Source: Pseudahrensia sp963799325 (GTDB lineage Bacteria; Pseudomonadota; Alphaproteobacteria; Rhizobiales; Rhizobiaceae). Taken from it: DNA of 64,000 bases. Below, piece after piece: positions 36,717 to 46,156 of this stretch (positions are counted from its first letter, which is position 1; every line of letters begins with the position of its first letter). The DNA lies in assembly GCA_963799325.1 (NCBI GenBank), contig CAWCWS010000002.1, positions 682,001-746,000 of the forward strand, given 5' to 3'. The notes below the pieces were generated by a model. That model was not told where the DNA came from. It ran no database searches and worked only from the letters and a program-made list of their open reading frames with translations. A program made the position numbers and the translations under genes.

Positions 36717-37805
36717 CGTCCCGGTCCCTGACGGCCGCCCGAACGACCTTCATTACGTTGGCCGACAGCACCGGTGACGCGCTCGTCGGACGCTTTTTCC
36801 ACATCTTCCCGCGCCCTAAAGAAGTTAAATTCTGTGTTAGACTCTAAGTTAAGGGGGCGATTTTCGCTTTTGTCTTGGGAGGTTAGGTGCGGTTTCGGTT
36901 CGCGATAGCACGACACCCCGGTTCCCGATGGCACGATAGGTCGGGTTCCCGATAGCACGAGGCCGTCCACATCTTGTCCACAGGACGCGGGCTCGAAGGC
37001 AAGTAAGGTTTTGCCGCCGATCTCGATCTCGATTGAGAGGATATATCCGGGGAGCGGCTGGCGGCGGACGATATCGCGGAGCTCAAAGGCGAAGCGTTTG
37101 AACGGCGACAGGCTCCCGGACTTCAGGTAAAGATGGCGAAACTCGAACCGCCAGCCGCGGCGTTGGCGGCCACCATGTTTGCGCACGATCCTGTAAAGCC
37201 AGCGATCAAAACCGCCCGTGAGGGAGAAGTAGGCCGGATCGATTGTAAGGATGAGGGCATCGTTGAGTACGGCGCTGTAGAACCAGTCGGGGACGATCAG
37301 CTCAAGGCCCAAAGGTCGACCTGCATCATCGGTGCGCTCGACCCATTCGTTGATCCAGGAGAAGCGGTGCCGTCGTCCCGATGCAGGTTGGCGGATGGTT
37401 GTCGCGACCGTCGTCGACTGCAGATCTATCGAGTGCCGCCTTGAGGCGCTGGTAGTCGCGCGCGCTGACGCCGCGACCGATGAAGGTGAGAATCTCGTAA
37501 GGCGTTGCAGCCATAAGACGCGATGTGCGCAGTCCGGCATCGCGTGCCTCGACGAGCTGGCTGGCCGCCCAGATCAGGATGTCCGCATCCCAGATGGTCG
37601 CCATGCCGTGCTCGGGCACGGCCTCGACCCGGATCACGACGTCGGCCACGGCATAGTCGATGGGCTTGACGCGATGCGATTTGGACAGGCTGAAAAACGG
37701 ATAGGCCATGAGGTCCTGCGCATCACGCGGAGCGGGATCGCAGGCGCTGGCCCGGAACAGTTCCAACTGGGCGCGTTCGGATCGGGTGGGGAGTTTCCTT
37801 GTCAC
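36713..37805 (-). CDS. repA: Replication initiator RepA, one frameshift
   Basis: A plasmid-type initiator (RepA, RPA family) of about 360 aa. The N-terminal part begins at a GTG (MTRKLPTRSERAQLELF) and runs to LKAALD; the frame then shifts at ~37426 through one extra T and continues as LQSTTVATTIRQPASGRRHR through WINEWVERTDDAGRPLGLEL and FDRWLYRIVRKHGG. Possession of a Rep gene suggests the excised circle replicates. The 3' third contains three iteron-like repeats (36897-36960). Confidence 0.8.
36897..36960 (-). repeat. Three iteron-like direct repeats inside repA
   Basis: The 17-bp unit GGTTCCCGATAGCACGA (plus-strand spelling) occurs at 36897-36913 (one change), 36920-36936 (one change) and 36944-36960, spaced 23 and 24 bp. 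Regular spacing of about two helical turns next to a Rep gene suits iterons of an origin (oriV). They lie within coding sequence, giving the protein a repeated CYREP/CHREP motif in one frame. Confidence 0.55.
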
Positions 37806-37825
37806 GACTGGAATTGCCGAACGGC

Positions 37826-38107
37826 TCAGCGCGACCCGCTGCCGGAAGCGGCAAGCGCGTCGTCGTCATGGCGTTTGGCGGGCAGAACCGATCCGCGCGG
37901 ATCGGACGTCGACGTGACGGTGCCGCGATCGGCCCAGGCTTGCAGATCTTCGATGGAATAGACGACGCGGCCGCCGAGTTTGCGATAGGCAGGGCCGGTA
38001 CCATAGGTGCGATGCTTTTCGAGAGTGCGACCGGACAGGCTGAGAAAACGAGCAGCTTCGGGCGTGCGCAGATAACGTGGCGGCAAACCGGTGGGGTTGG
38101 CGGACAT
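37826..38107 (-). CDS. AlpA/MerR-like helix-turn-helix protein
   Basis: A 93-aa protein with an AlpA/excisionase-type winged helix: PRYLRTPEAARFLSLSGRTL then YRKLGGRVVYSIEDLQAWAD. Proteins of this type act as excisionases or as activators of integrase or rep genes. It lies 20 bp ahead of repA on the same strand, so it may control replication; it is also the only excisionase candidate I see in the element. Confidence 0.82.
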   Translation of the reverse strand: MSANPTGLPPRYLRTPEAARFLSLSGRTLEKHRTYGTGPAYRKLGGRVVYSIEDLQAWADRGTVTSTSDPRGSVLPAKRHDDDALAASGSGSR

Positions 38108-38255
38108 AATCGGGCCTCCGTGGGTTCAGTGGGGCCGCTGGCGAAGAGCGGCGGATCACGGCCACGATGGCGGAGCAAACCCGCGAAGGGGGATGGGGAA
38201 GTTGGAGGTGCTAAAATCGCACCCCACCTGGATCACGCTGGGCAGCGGGCGATGT

Positions 38256-39028
38256 CTATGGTCGCCGACGACGGCGCAGAAGCGCGCGATAGCCACCGTC
38301 GATCAACGCGCGGCCATCTCTGACGAGGGCGATCGTGCTGTCCCGCAATGCAGACGTTTTCCACGGATCGTCGGCTACGCGTGCCTTTCCGAAGAGGACC
38401 TGAGCGATATCCCGATAGGTCGCGCCGTCAAGATGACCGTCCACGGCTTGCAGCATGGTGCGCAGGCGGCGTCGTCGCTGAGCTGTAAGGCGAGGGTCGA
38501 GACATGGCGGGCGATCGTGGAGCAGGCGCCACAGGCTTACGAGGGCTTCGATGCGATCGAGGCCGCCGTCATCGAGTGGCACGACGGCAGTAAGCGGTTC
38601 ACCCGATCGGGCGTCGTCGATAAAGAGCAGATGAAGTGTTTCCCCGTCTGTCGTAAGCTCGGCGCTCACACTCCGTAGGTCCCGGCGGACGGCGTTGCGG
38701 CTCATTTCCGGCAAGCGAACAACGGGCTGGGCCGGGAGCAATCGGCGTCCCGCTCACGATGACAGTGCTCGGATCGATCTCCGGTTGCCAGTAGACCACG
38801 GCCTCCAAGGCATCTTTCCTCGGGTCGACCGGGAAATCGCAACCCCCAGGACTGCCGTATAAGGCGCGTCAGCCGTTCAAGGTCTCCGTCCCTACGATGG
38901 TCGGCGCGATAGTCGCGCTGATAGTTTGCGTTGCGTCTTAGCCATTCCCAGGCGAGGTCCGGCGCTGACAGGGTTTCCACGTAGTCGTAGTTTGAACCTG
39001 TGCGCCAGTGAGATGGGTCGAGGGCCAT
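38256..39028 (-). CDS. DUF2285/DUF6499-type regulator-like protein, two frameshifts
   Basis: One ~257-aa protein in three frames: MALDPSHWRTGSNYDYVETL (ATG at 39028), then DALEAVVYWQPEIDPSTVIV, then a C-terminal DUF2285 domain (RRRLRTMLQAVDGHLDGATY ... WKTSALRDSTIALVRDG). The first shift (~38832) is one extra G at FP-VDPRK; the second is near 38,740. DUF2285 is a helical, probably DNA-binding, domain common on these ICEs. Role unproven. Confidence 0.75.
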
Positions 39029-39087
39029 TCTACACCTCCAGACTCGCACATCCCGTGCATCCCGGAATATTCAACCAATTCGGGAAT

Positions 39088-39405
39088 TTAGGGAAGACAC
39101 TGCGCGGTCATCGGGCGATGACGAAAATGCATCACCAGGACTTCAGTGATGCGTCCCCGGAGAAGCTGCCGGTAACCCTGCTCGGTCATCCAGCGCGCCC
39201 GGGCGAGATGGCCGTCGTGGAGGCGGCGTGCGCGCGCGGGATCATCGTCGGGATTGACTTCAAACAAGATTGAGACGACCTCGCGCCAGTCCGCGCCGTC
39301 CGCCTCCGCATCCAGTAACCGCATGTAGAGCTTCGCATGCGACCGATCATAATCGGTCAGCGTTGCGCTCTTGGGCGGTTCGTCGAGATAGTCTTCGTCG
39401 CTCAC
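39088..39405 (-). CDS. Short DUF2285 protein
   Basis: A 105-aa protein beginning at a GTG (MSDEDYLDEPPKSATLTDYD) and containing LYMRLLDAEADGADWREVVS, characteristic of the small DUF2285 family member that always precedes the longer one. The last ~20 residues look unlike the family, which usually ends near LLRG. Probably co-transcribed with the downstream gene. Function unknown. Confidence 0.75.
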   Translation of the reverse strand: MSDEDYLDEPPKSATLTDYDRSHAKLYMRLLDAEADGADWREVVSILFEVNPDDDPARARRLHDGHLARARWMTEQGYRQLLRGRITEVLVMHFRHRPMTAQCLP

Positions 39406-39540
39406 ATCGTTCCCCCATCCTCGACGATAGCGGTCCTATATCGTGCTGTTAACCATATCGTGATTGGTGAGTCGTTGTAGGGCGCGCGGCGGCATTGCGT
39501 GATGACACTGCGACATCGGCGCGGTAGGCCCGGATTCTTC

Positions 39541-39795
39541 TCAGGCCGGCTCCGTATGCTCTCCTCGGACATCGACAATCATCACTCCTTCGCCTTGGTC
39601 GGAGGTTAGAAAGACGATGCCGGCATCTTCGAGTGCGCGGCGTACCTGGTCGTCGGTCGACTCAAACACCTTCAAGTCGTTCGCCGACTCAAGGCGCTTC
39701 AAGGCGGTCAGTGATACCAGGGCTCTTTCTGCGAGCGTCTCCTGCGTCCAGCCAAGCAACGCGCGCGCAGCCCGCATTTGTCGGGCGGTGATCAT
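39541..39795 (-). CDS. XRE-family helix-turn-helix regulator
   Basis: An 84-aa Cro/CI-like protein: MITARQMRAARALLGWTQET (helix-turn-helix), then a short C-terminal strand region (GIVFLTSDQGEGVMIVDVRG). Such proteins are common ICE repressors. It heads the minus-strand DUF2285-alpA-repA run. Two palindromes, one overlapping its start codon and one 42 bp upstream, are probable self-binding sites. Confidence 0.85.
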   Translation of the reverse strand: MITARQMRAARALLGWTQETLAERALVSLTALKRLESANDLKVFESTDDQVRRALEDAGIVFLTSDQGEGVMIVDVRGEHTEPA

Positions 39796-39806
39796 GCATG
39801 ATCACC
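39787..39806. promoter_or_regulatory. 20-bp perfect palindrome over the XRE start codon
   Basis: GGTGATCATGCATGATCACC is a perfect inverted repeat that includes the ATG of the XRE gene and touches its GGAGGTG ribosome site. It may be an operator or, as RNA, a hairpin hiding the start codon. Confidence 0.6.
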
Positions 39807-39836
39807 TCCACGGACACGAATGCGCACGCCAGTACT

Positions 39837-39853
39837 ACGACTATAATAGTCGT
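39837..39853. promoter_or_regulatory. 17-bp palindromic operator upstream of the XRE gene
   Basis: ACGACTATAATAGTCGT has 8-bp perfect arms about a central A and contains a consensus TATAAT on the plus strand and TATTAT/TATAGT on the minus strand. A repressor bound here would block any promoter using that -10 element. Confidence 0.6.
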
Positions 39854-39943
39854 TCTTTGTCGATTTGGCGAGAGAATTTGTGAGAGACAACGGTTATTTG
39901 CATCGTGCCGCTCGATCTGATTCGGTCGTCAAGAATGCGAATG

Positions 39944-39970
39944 GCCCCGCCCGGATTATCCGGGCGGGGC
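39944..39970 (-). terminator. Strong hairpin after DUF736 (copy 2)
   Basis: A 12-bp perfect stem (GCCCCGCCCGGA / TCCGGGCGGGGC) with a TTA/TAA loop lies 15 bp beyond the DUF736 stop. There is no clear U tail, so it may be a transcript-stabilising end or a Rho-assisted stop rather than a textbook terminator. Confidence 0.5.
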
Positions 39971-39984
39971 GTCGCGGTCGTCGC

Positions 39985-40305
39985 TTAGTCGCCGTTGCGG
40001 CGGCTGGGGCGGGACCAGATGAGGCTGTAGCCGTCGTCCTCGTCGTCGAAGAGGTTGGCGTAGATCGGAGCGGTGAAGCTCGGATCGTCCAGCTTGAGGC
40101 CGAGATAGTCGCGACCCTCGTTCGAGGTCTTCGACCAGGCGGCGCCGATTTCGGCGCGGCCGACCAGAACGCGGTGGCTGGGAGCGTTCTCGCTGGTCTG
40201 GCTGGTTTCGGGGACGATGCGGACGTTCTTGGCCTGGACGTTCAGGGTGACGATTTCGCCGGTGTATTCGTTGCCGGACTTCTTGAAGGTGCCGATGGTT
40301 GCCAT
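39985..40305 (-). CDS. DUF736 family protein (copy 2)
   Basis: A 106-aa DUF736 protein: MATIGTFKKSGNEYTGEIVT ... APIYANLFDDEDDGYSLIWS. It is the more usual DUF736 of this backbone, more divergent from copy 1 than expected for a recent duplicate. It is set within a longer open frame, but the ATG at 40305 matches the family start. Function unknown. Confidence 0.87.
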   Translation of the reverse strand: MATIGTFKKSGNEYTGEIVTLNVQAKNVRIVPETSQTSENAPSHRVLVGRAEIGAAWSKTSNEGRDYLGLKLDDPSFTAPIYANLFDDEDDGYSLIWSRPSRRNGD

Positions 40306-40904
40306 GATAGTTCTCCGTTGATCACTGTGTTCGAGCCCGCACCATTGCGGCCTCGATGGCGATCGAGGGGCCGGAGGCGACCGACGGCTCACCCGCAGGG
40401 CCGAAACGCAGTGCAGGATGGTGACGGGAGACTTTCTTGCCTCGCGAGGAATGGCGGCACAGCCGACAGGGGAAGAAAGTGGACCGGCGCCGTTGAGCCA
40501 TAGGCGGTCGAGGCGAAGCCGACCTTCGGCCAGATCAGCCCATTGAAGAGGCCGTTTGGAGCGGTCGACCCAGCAACAGAGATGTTTACGGAGAATTTGG
40601 CCACTCTCGGACACCGAGGGATTCCGGCTACACCAGTGATCACAGGCCTTTGTCACCCATGTCAGGCACGAACTGTTGTTTCGAAAGCCATTCCAGCAGA
40701 CGTTGACAGAATGCTGCCAGTGCATGTCGTGACTGCCTGCGCTTTCGGTAGCTGGCTCGAAGATCTTGCAGAACAGGCGGGTCGCGCCTCGGTCGGAAGT
40801 GGACTCGAGCTTTGCCATCGCTGCGTCGCCTATCGAAGAGGCGGCGCGGACGTAAGCGCCACCGCCAAACCACCCCCTTTCCGGCAGAACTCGGTGACTA
40901 AGCG
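40306..40904. other. Non-coding stretch between DUF736 and the membrane protein
   Basis: Nearly 600 bp with open frames on both strands but no family resemblance in any of them. The long minus-strand frame through it is just the lack of stops in GC-rich sequence. Possibly a site of gene loss. Confidence 0.45.
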
Positions 40905-41340
40905 CTACCCGCGCGCTCCATGCCCGGTTCGGGCGGGGCCGTTCCCGCCATCCGAAACAGACGCGGTGATACCGACCAGCGACTGCGCCGACGATCGAGA
41001 ACGCCATCTGCCAGCCTTCGGACGGCATCAGATGCTTCGCGATCCCATGCGTGGCAGCGTAGCCCGCAACCGCTGCCGGTCCGGCGAACAGGAGAGCGAC
41101 GATCAGGCGGATCCAGAGCGGCCGCGCGAAGGCGAAGATGAGTTGACCGACGATGGCAACCGCACCGGCGGCGAGTGCGCCGACGATGAAACCGCCGACC
41201 ACGCCAGCGCCAGCGTCATGTGCCCACATGCCGACCGCAACGCCAACGAACAGCGGCAGTGCGTAGACGGCGAGCGTGAACAGAAGCCAGCAAAGAACGC
41301 CAATGATACCGACGAGAAGGAGGATGTTGAGAAAGATCAT
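40905..41340 (-). CDS. Small ICE membrane protein, one frameshift
   Basis: A ~145-aa protein with four hydrophobic segments (IFLNILLLVGIIGVLCWLLF, YALPLFVGVAVGMWA, GFIVGALAAGAVAIVGQLIF, LIVALLFAGPAAVAGYAA). The frame shifts near 40,975 (FSIVGAV.VGIT) and reaches a TAG at 40905. Homologous proteins lie near DUF2493 in related elements. Function unknown. Confidence 0.65.
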
Positions 41341-41505
41341 GGTGAAAGTCTCCGTGCAAAAGCGATGAACGGTGCGCCTTCCACCACCACCTTGGCGCTG
41401 CTTGTTCATAGCGGAAAACGCGAAGAATTGGCAGCGCAGATATCTGCGCTGCCGTGACAACCGTCCTGCAATTCGGTTGCTTGATCGTGGAAGATCGGAC
41501 GGCGC

Positions 41506-42452
41506 TCACGCGCCGCCTCTTCTTGCGGAAGTCATAGGCTTTGATGCCGAGCTTCCTCGCCTTGTCGGCGAAATTGTCCTGGATACCGGTGCCGGGAAAG
41601 ACGATGACCCCGATCGGCAGGACGTCGAGGATCGTATCGTTGCGCTTGAACGGTGCGGCCTTGCGCATGGCGGGTCCAGTCGGGCTTGAAGGCGACCTGC
41701 GCGACCTTGCGGGTGTCGGCCCATTTGGCGGCGATCAGTTCGGCGCCCTTCGGCGATCCGCCATGCAGCAGGACCATGTCGGCATGCTTGGCGTGGACCT
41801 TGTCGAGCGCGTCCCAGATCAGCCGGTGATCGTTGAAGTCGATGCCCGCCGGTGAAGGCGATCTTCGTGCCCGTGGGCAGATGCACTTCGGTATCGGCGC
41901 GCTTCTTCGCGGCGAGGAAATCCCGGCTGTCGATCATCGCGGAGGTGAGATTGCGATGGTTGACCCGCGATCCGGAGCGCGGCGACCAGGGTGAGCCGGT
42001 CAGGCGCAGATAATGTTCGGCGGCGCTGTCGCGGTAGACTTCCATGCAGTCGCGGCGTTCGAGGAGGGACTGGCCCGACCGAGATCAGATGTTCGAGCTG
42101 CGACGGCCTTGACCTCGGAGCCGTCCTGTTCGCGCTGGCCGCGTTTCTGCGCCTGTTCGTTGTCGTCGAGCTTGCGCTCGATCCGGTCGGTGGCGCGGTG
42201 GAACATGTTGACGGTCGACCAGAGCAGTTCGTCGAGATCGTGATCGAGGCTGGTGTCCGCCATCGTCGCCACGAGGGCATCGAAGATGTCGGCGACTGCG
42301 CCGGCGATCCGGTGGTCTTCGGGCACATCGCGCGGGTCGGGATCGTTCTCGGAATGGCGATAGCCGTGCAGTTGGAGTTCGGTGCAGATCGCGTCGGTCG
42401 GCGATGCGGCGTGGTGCGGCTCGTCATCGCTGTTGTTGGGATCGGTGAACAT
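41506..42452 (-). CDS. DUF2493 (SLOG-type) protein, at least four frameshifts
   Basis: A ~315-aa protein. The N-terminal helical region (VADIFDALVATMADTSLDHD) starts at the ATG at 42452. The C-terminal DUF2493 domain, a Rossmann-like SLOG fold, is present in pieces: FLAAKKRADTEVHLPTGTKI, MVLLHGGSPKGAELIAAKWA, DVLPIGVIVFPGTGIQDNFA. SLOG domains bind nucleotides or their derivatives. Pieces alternate through all three frames between 42,090 and 41,520. Confidence 0.68.
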
Positions 42453-42785
42453 GGGATGCTCCTTCGTCGGGTGACCGCGACCGCCGCGGCCTTCATGGCG
42501 ACGAAAGACGGCGGGCGGGGCGGACCTGCACCCGGACGCGAAGCGGCAGGGCCGGAGCGCAGCGGAGGATGGCGGAGGCCGGTTCTTTTGGCTCGCGATG
42601 GAAAGGCGGGCCATCCGGGGTCCCCGTGCGACGTGTCGCATGGGGTGGTGGCCGACGCGGAAAAGAACCGGGCGCAGCCATTGCCGGTCCGCGCCGTTTG
42701 CCGTTCTGTCGCCCTCTCAAGAAGGCCGAGGTCGCGGCTCTCACCGATGCAGGTCGATATCCCCCACCGATCCCGGCGCGGCACA
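42453..42785. other. Intergenic stretch between Toprim and DUF2493 genes
   Basis: About 333 bp without a recognisable gene. It should hold the promoter or leader of the DUF2493 gene; I see no strong hairpin or repeat here. Confidence 0.4.
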
Positions 42786-43865
42786 TCAGCCCGTAACCGC
42801 CTCCCTCCCGGCCACGGCTGCACCATGCATGAACCGGTCGACATCTTCCGGGGCGATCTGGACCCGCATGGCGCCTGCAGCGCACCGATCCCGAGAAGGC
42901 GCAGATCCTCGTTGAAGTCCCCGAGTTGCGGCGACAGCTCAATCGCCTCGATCCCGACATCGCGCGCACGGTTGATCAGGGTCTCCATCGCGCTGTCTCC
43001 GGCCGGATCGTTGTCGCGGGCGATATAGAGGCGGCGCAGTGTTGCCGGAAACAGGATGGCTGCGAGATGTGCTGCAGACAGTGCAGCTGCCATCGGCATT
43101 CCGGGTAAGATCATCCTCAGCGACAGCATGGTCTCGATGCCTTCGCCCGCAGCCATGACATCCCGTGCCACCCCAAAGCGGACGGCATGGCCGAGCAAAT
43201 TGCCCATCGCGCGGCGCGGCGTGTCGATCGGAGCCTTGCCGAGATGGCCTCGGAGAAGCCGTCTGGATCGAGCCAGGTGCGATGCGCGCCGGTGATGGTG
43301 CCATCGAGATCGGTGACTGCTGCGATCAGCGCTGGCCAGGCCTCGGTCTCAGAATGCCGGTCGGGCCGGTAATAGCAGCGGGGATGAAAACGGAGGCTCC
43401 GGTTTCGCGCAAATCGGTAGATGCCGCGTTTGCGCAGATACGTCTCTGCAAGCGTGCCCGAAATGGGCTTGCGATTGCAAACAGCCGTCGGGCGGCTTCC
43501 GGCGATCCGGTAGGAGCTGATGCGGATCGGGGTTTCGGGTCGTTATTCGGTTCCGGATGCGGCAGACTGAGGAAGCGCCGCGCTTCCTCGGCGACGTCCT
43601 TGAAGTCGACCAGCCCGCAGGTCTCGCGGATGATATCCAGCAGGTCGCCATGTTCGCCGGTGGCGGCATCGGTCCATTTGCCCGCCGCACCCTTGCCACT
43701 GCTTGGCCCCTTCAAGCGGACGAACATCGATCGGCCGGGTGTGCCGCGCACATCGCCGACCATCCAGTAGCGACCCTGGCGGTGGCCGTCGGGAAGATAG
43801 TGCCGACAGACCGCCTCGGCGTTGCGGGCCAAGGCTTCGGTCAGATCGGCGATCGATCGGGACAT
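42786..43865 (-). CDS. Toprim-domain (primase-like) protein, frameshifted
   Basis: A ~360-aa protein. The N-terminus MSRSIADLTEALARNAEAVC with RYWMVGDVRGTPGRSMFVRL is a CHC2-like primase N-terminal region; the C-terminal Toprim domain contains DVMAAGEGIETMLSLR (catalytic Glu) and RRLYIARDNDPAGDSA (DxD). The frame breaks near 43,390 and again near 42,890 (one extra base after GALQA). It may prime the transferred strand in the recipient. Starts 18 bp after a terminator-like hairpin. Confidence 0.78.
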
Positions 43866-43882
43866 GACGGTTCCTTCCAAAG

Positions 43883-43910
43883 AAAAAAGGGCCCGCCTTG
43901 CGGCGGACCC
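43883..43910 (-). terminator. Intrinsic terminator between parB-like and Toprim genes
   Basis: On the minus strand: GGGTCCGCC - GCAA - GGCGGGCCC followed by six U. It lies just after the ParB-like stop (43928) and ends 18 bp before the Toprim ATG, so it sits in the Toprim leader and may act as an attenuator. Confidence 0.75.
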
Positions 43911-43927
43911 AGTGAGGAATGCTGTCG

Positions 43928-46033
43928 TCATTCCGCGGCTTCGAGTTCTTCTTCCTGCTCCTTCTCCTCATCGTCGGCGGGTTCGACCTCTTCGTCCATG
44001 GCCGTTTCGCCGTCCTTTGCCGCCGATTCCTGCTTCGCCGTTATCAGCAACGTCGTCGATCGCCTTCGGGCGTCGTTCGGTTCGTCTGCGAGCGCATGCG
44101 TCCGCAGCGGTTCGGGCAACCATCCGGTCCCGGCGAGCAGGACTTCGGCCCGTTCGACCATCGCGTCCTTCTTCAGACTTTCGATGTCGGATGCGGCCTT
44201 GTCGCCCTTCGCTTCGCCCACTGCCGCCGCGATCCGCGCCTTGGTCACCCGGCCGAGATAGGCATCGCCGGTCGGCTTCCAGCCCGCTTCGGTCATGTCG
44301 AGACCGAGCGTCACCGCCAGCCTGTCGGCATGGGCGATCGCGCGCGGCCTGCGATTGTAGGCCTCGACCGTCGCGTTGGCGGTCAGCGCCACGCAATGCG
44401 CGAACAGTTCGTTGCGACATGGCATCCGACAGTTCTCCGAGAGCGTCCCACAGCTGCTCGGGATCGTTCGGCAGAGCGCCCGCGAACGCCTCATGCCGCT
44501 CGGTGAGCGCCGTCGCATAGGGCGTTTCGCCCAGACCCGGTGCCTGCGACCCGAAATAGACGCAGCTTGCCGACAGTTCGAGGCAGCTGTCCTGCGCGTA
44601 GCTGTAGAACGTGTCGAGCACGATCTTGTGCAGGCAGGCGTGGAACGCCGTGTCGAACGAGCCGCTGAGCGCCAGACGCAGCGCGACCGTGCGATGCGCG
44701 GTCAGTTCGGTCACCAGCCGGTCGGGGATCGGCTTCAGACCTTCATCCTCCTCCGGTTCGTTTGCGGGATTGGCGGATTGCGACCCATCACTTTCGGTCT
44801 CACCGGTGCCAGACGTCTCCGTCTCATCGACCTCTGGCTCGACAGGCGCTTCGTCCTCGGGACGCACGAACCCGCGCTCGACATGCAGATTGCCGCCCGG
44901 ACTGACGCTGACGAACGCGCCCGCACGGGGCACGTCTTCCGCCTCGTAAACCACCGGACGGTCGTCGATCGCTTCAATGGCGGTCTCGATCTCGCCGAGC
45001 CGCTCGTCGATCTCGTCGGGCAGTTCCGGCAGATCGGCATAGTCGGCTTCGAGTTTTTCGAGTTCGGCCTGCAGTGCATCGCGGCTCGCTTCCTGCTCAT
45101 CGGTCAGCGGTTCCTGTTCGCCGAACATGCGGCGCAGTCCGTAGGTGTGGCCGTAAGGGAAATCGAGTCCGACCTCGATCCACTTCCAGCCTTCGGCCCG
45201 GATCGCTTCGGCTTCCTCATTGAGCTTCTCGGTGACGAGCATGTCGACCAGGCCGATATCTTCGAGCCAGCCGCCATCGTCGCTCTCGAACAGATCGCGC
45301 ATGACCGCGCCGCCCGCTTCGACATAGGCGTCGATCCCGATGAACTGCGCCCGCTTGTCCGACGCGCGCACCGCGTCTTCGGTGAGCATACGCCGGATCT
45401 GGTAAGGCTGGGCCGATGTAGCAAGTCCTTGATCGCGTCCCACACCTGGGCCTGCCGCTCATGGTCGGGATTGACCGTGAACGCCATCAGCTGGTCGAGG
45501 GTCATCTCGTCGGCGGCATAGGCGTCGAGCAACGTCTCGCTGACGGCGGCGAGCCGCAGCCGCTGTTTGACGACGTTGACCGAGACGAAGAATGCCGCGG
45601 CGATCTCCTCCTCGCCCATGCCTTTCTCGCGCATGGCCTGGAAGGCGCGGAACTGGTCGAGCGGATGCAGCGGCGCGCGCTGGATGTTCTCGGCCAGACT
45701 GTCTTCTTCGGCGAGACCGTCGGTGCGGATCGACGCAGGGACCGGCGCGGTCTTGTTCAGCCGCTTCTGCTTCACCAGCAGTTCGAGCGCGCGGAAGCGG
45801 CGGCCACCGGCGGGCACCTCGAACATGCCGGTCTCGTTGCCATCCTCGTCGGTCACCGCCCGGACGGTCAGGCTCTGCAGGAGCGTACGCCGGGCGATGT
45901 CCTCGGCGAGTTCCTCGATCGCGACACCGGCTTTGACGCGCCGGACATTCGCTTGGCTGAGGATGAGTTTGTTGAAGGGAATATCGCGCGACACACTGAG
46001 CGCGATCTTGGACTTGGACTTGACGTTGGTCAT
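43928..46033 (-). CDS. ParB/Spo0J-like partition or nuclease protein, two frameshifts
   Basis: A ~700-aa ParB-domain protein. The N-terminal ParB/sulfiredoxin-like domain shows FNKLILSQANVRRVK and GGRRFRALELL, then AENIQRAPLHPLDQFRAFQ and a helix-turn-helix (FFVSVNVVKQRLRLAAV). A long acidic region (~300-500) and a conserved C-terminus follow. Shifts are near 45,415 and 44,415. Too large for a simple partition protein; similar ICE proteins are called ParB nuclease-like. Its leader carries a structured repeat shared with ardC. Confidence 0.8.
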
Positions 46034-46034
46034 C

Positions 46035-46116
46035 GGTTTTCTCCGCGACGGGCGGCCAGGAGACTCTCTCTCGACCTCCAACCCGTCACGAAAACCCCTC
46101 CCTCCTCTTCCTCTCA
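46035..46116 (-). repeat. Leader repeat, copy A (upstream of the ParB-like gene)
   Basis: Shares CTCCGCGACGGGCG and AACCCGTCACGAAAACCC (plus-strand spelling) with copy B at 47141-47218. On the mRNA strand GACGGG...CCCGTC can form an outer stem, with a GGAG/CTCC inner stem. It lies immediately 5' of the start codon. Confidence 0.6.
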
Positions 46117-46156
46117 GCGAGGCCTGCCGTGGGAACGGAAGGGCGCGTATCCTGCG

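Noticed and set aside
40543..41457. Long plus-strand open frame (304 codons) opposite the ICE membrane protein
   Set aside because: Composition and lack of family resemblance fit the antisense of a GC-rich coding region, and the minus-strand membrane protein is better supported.
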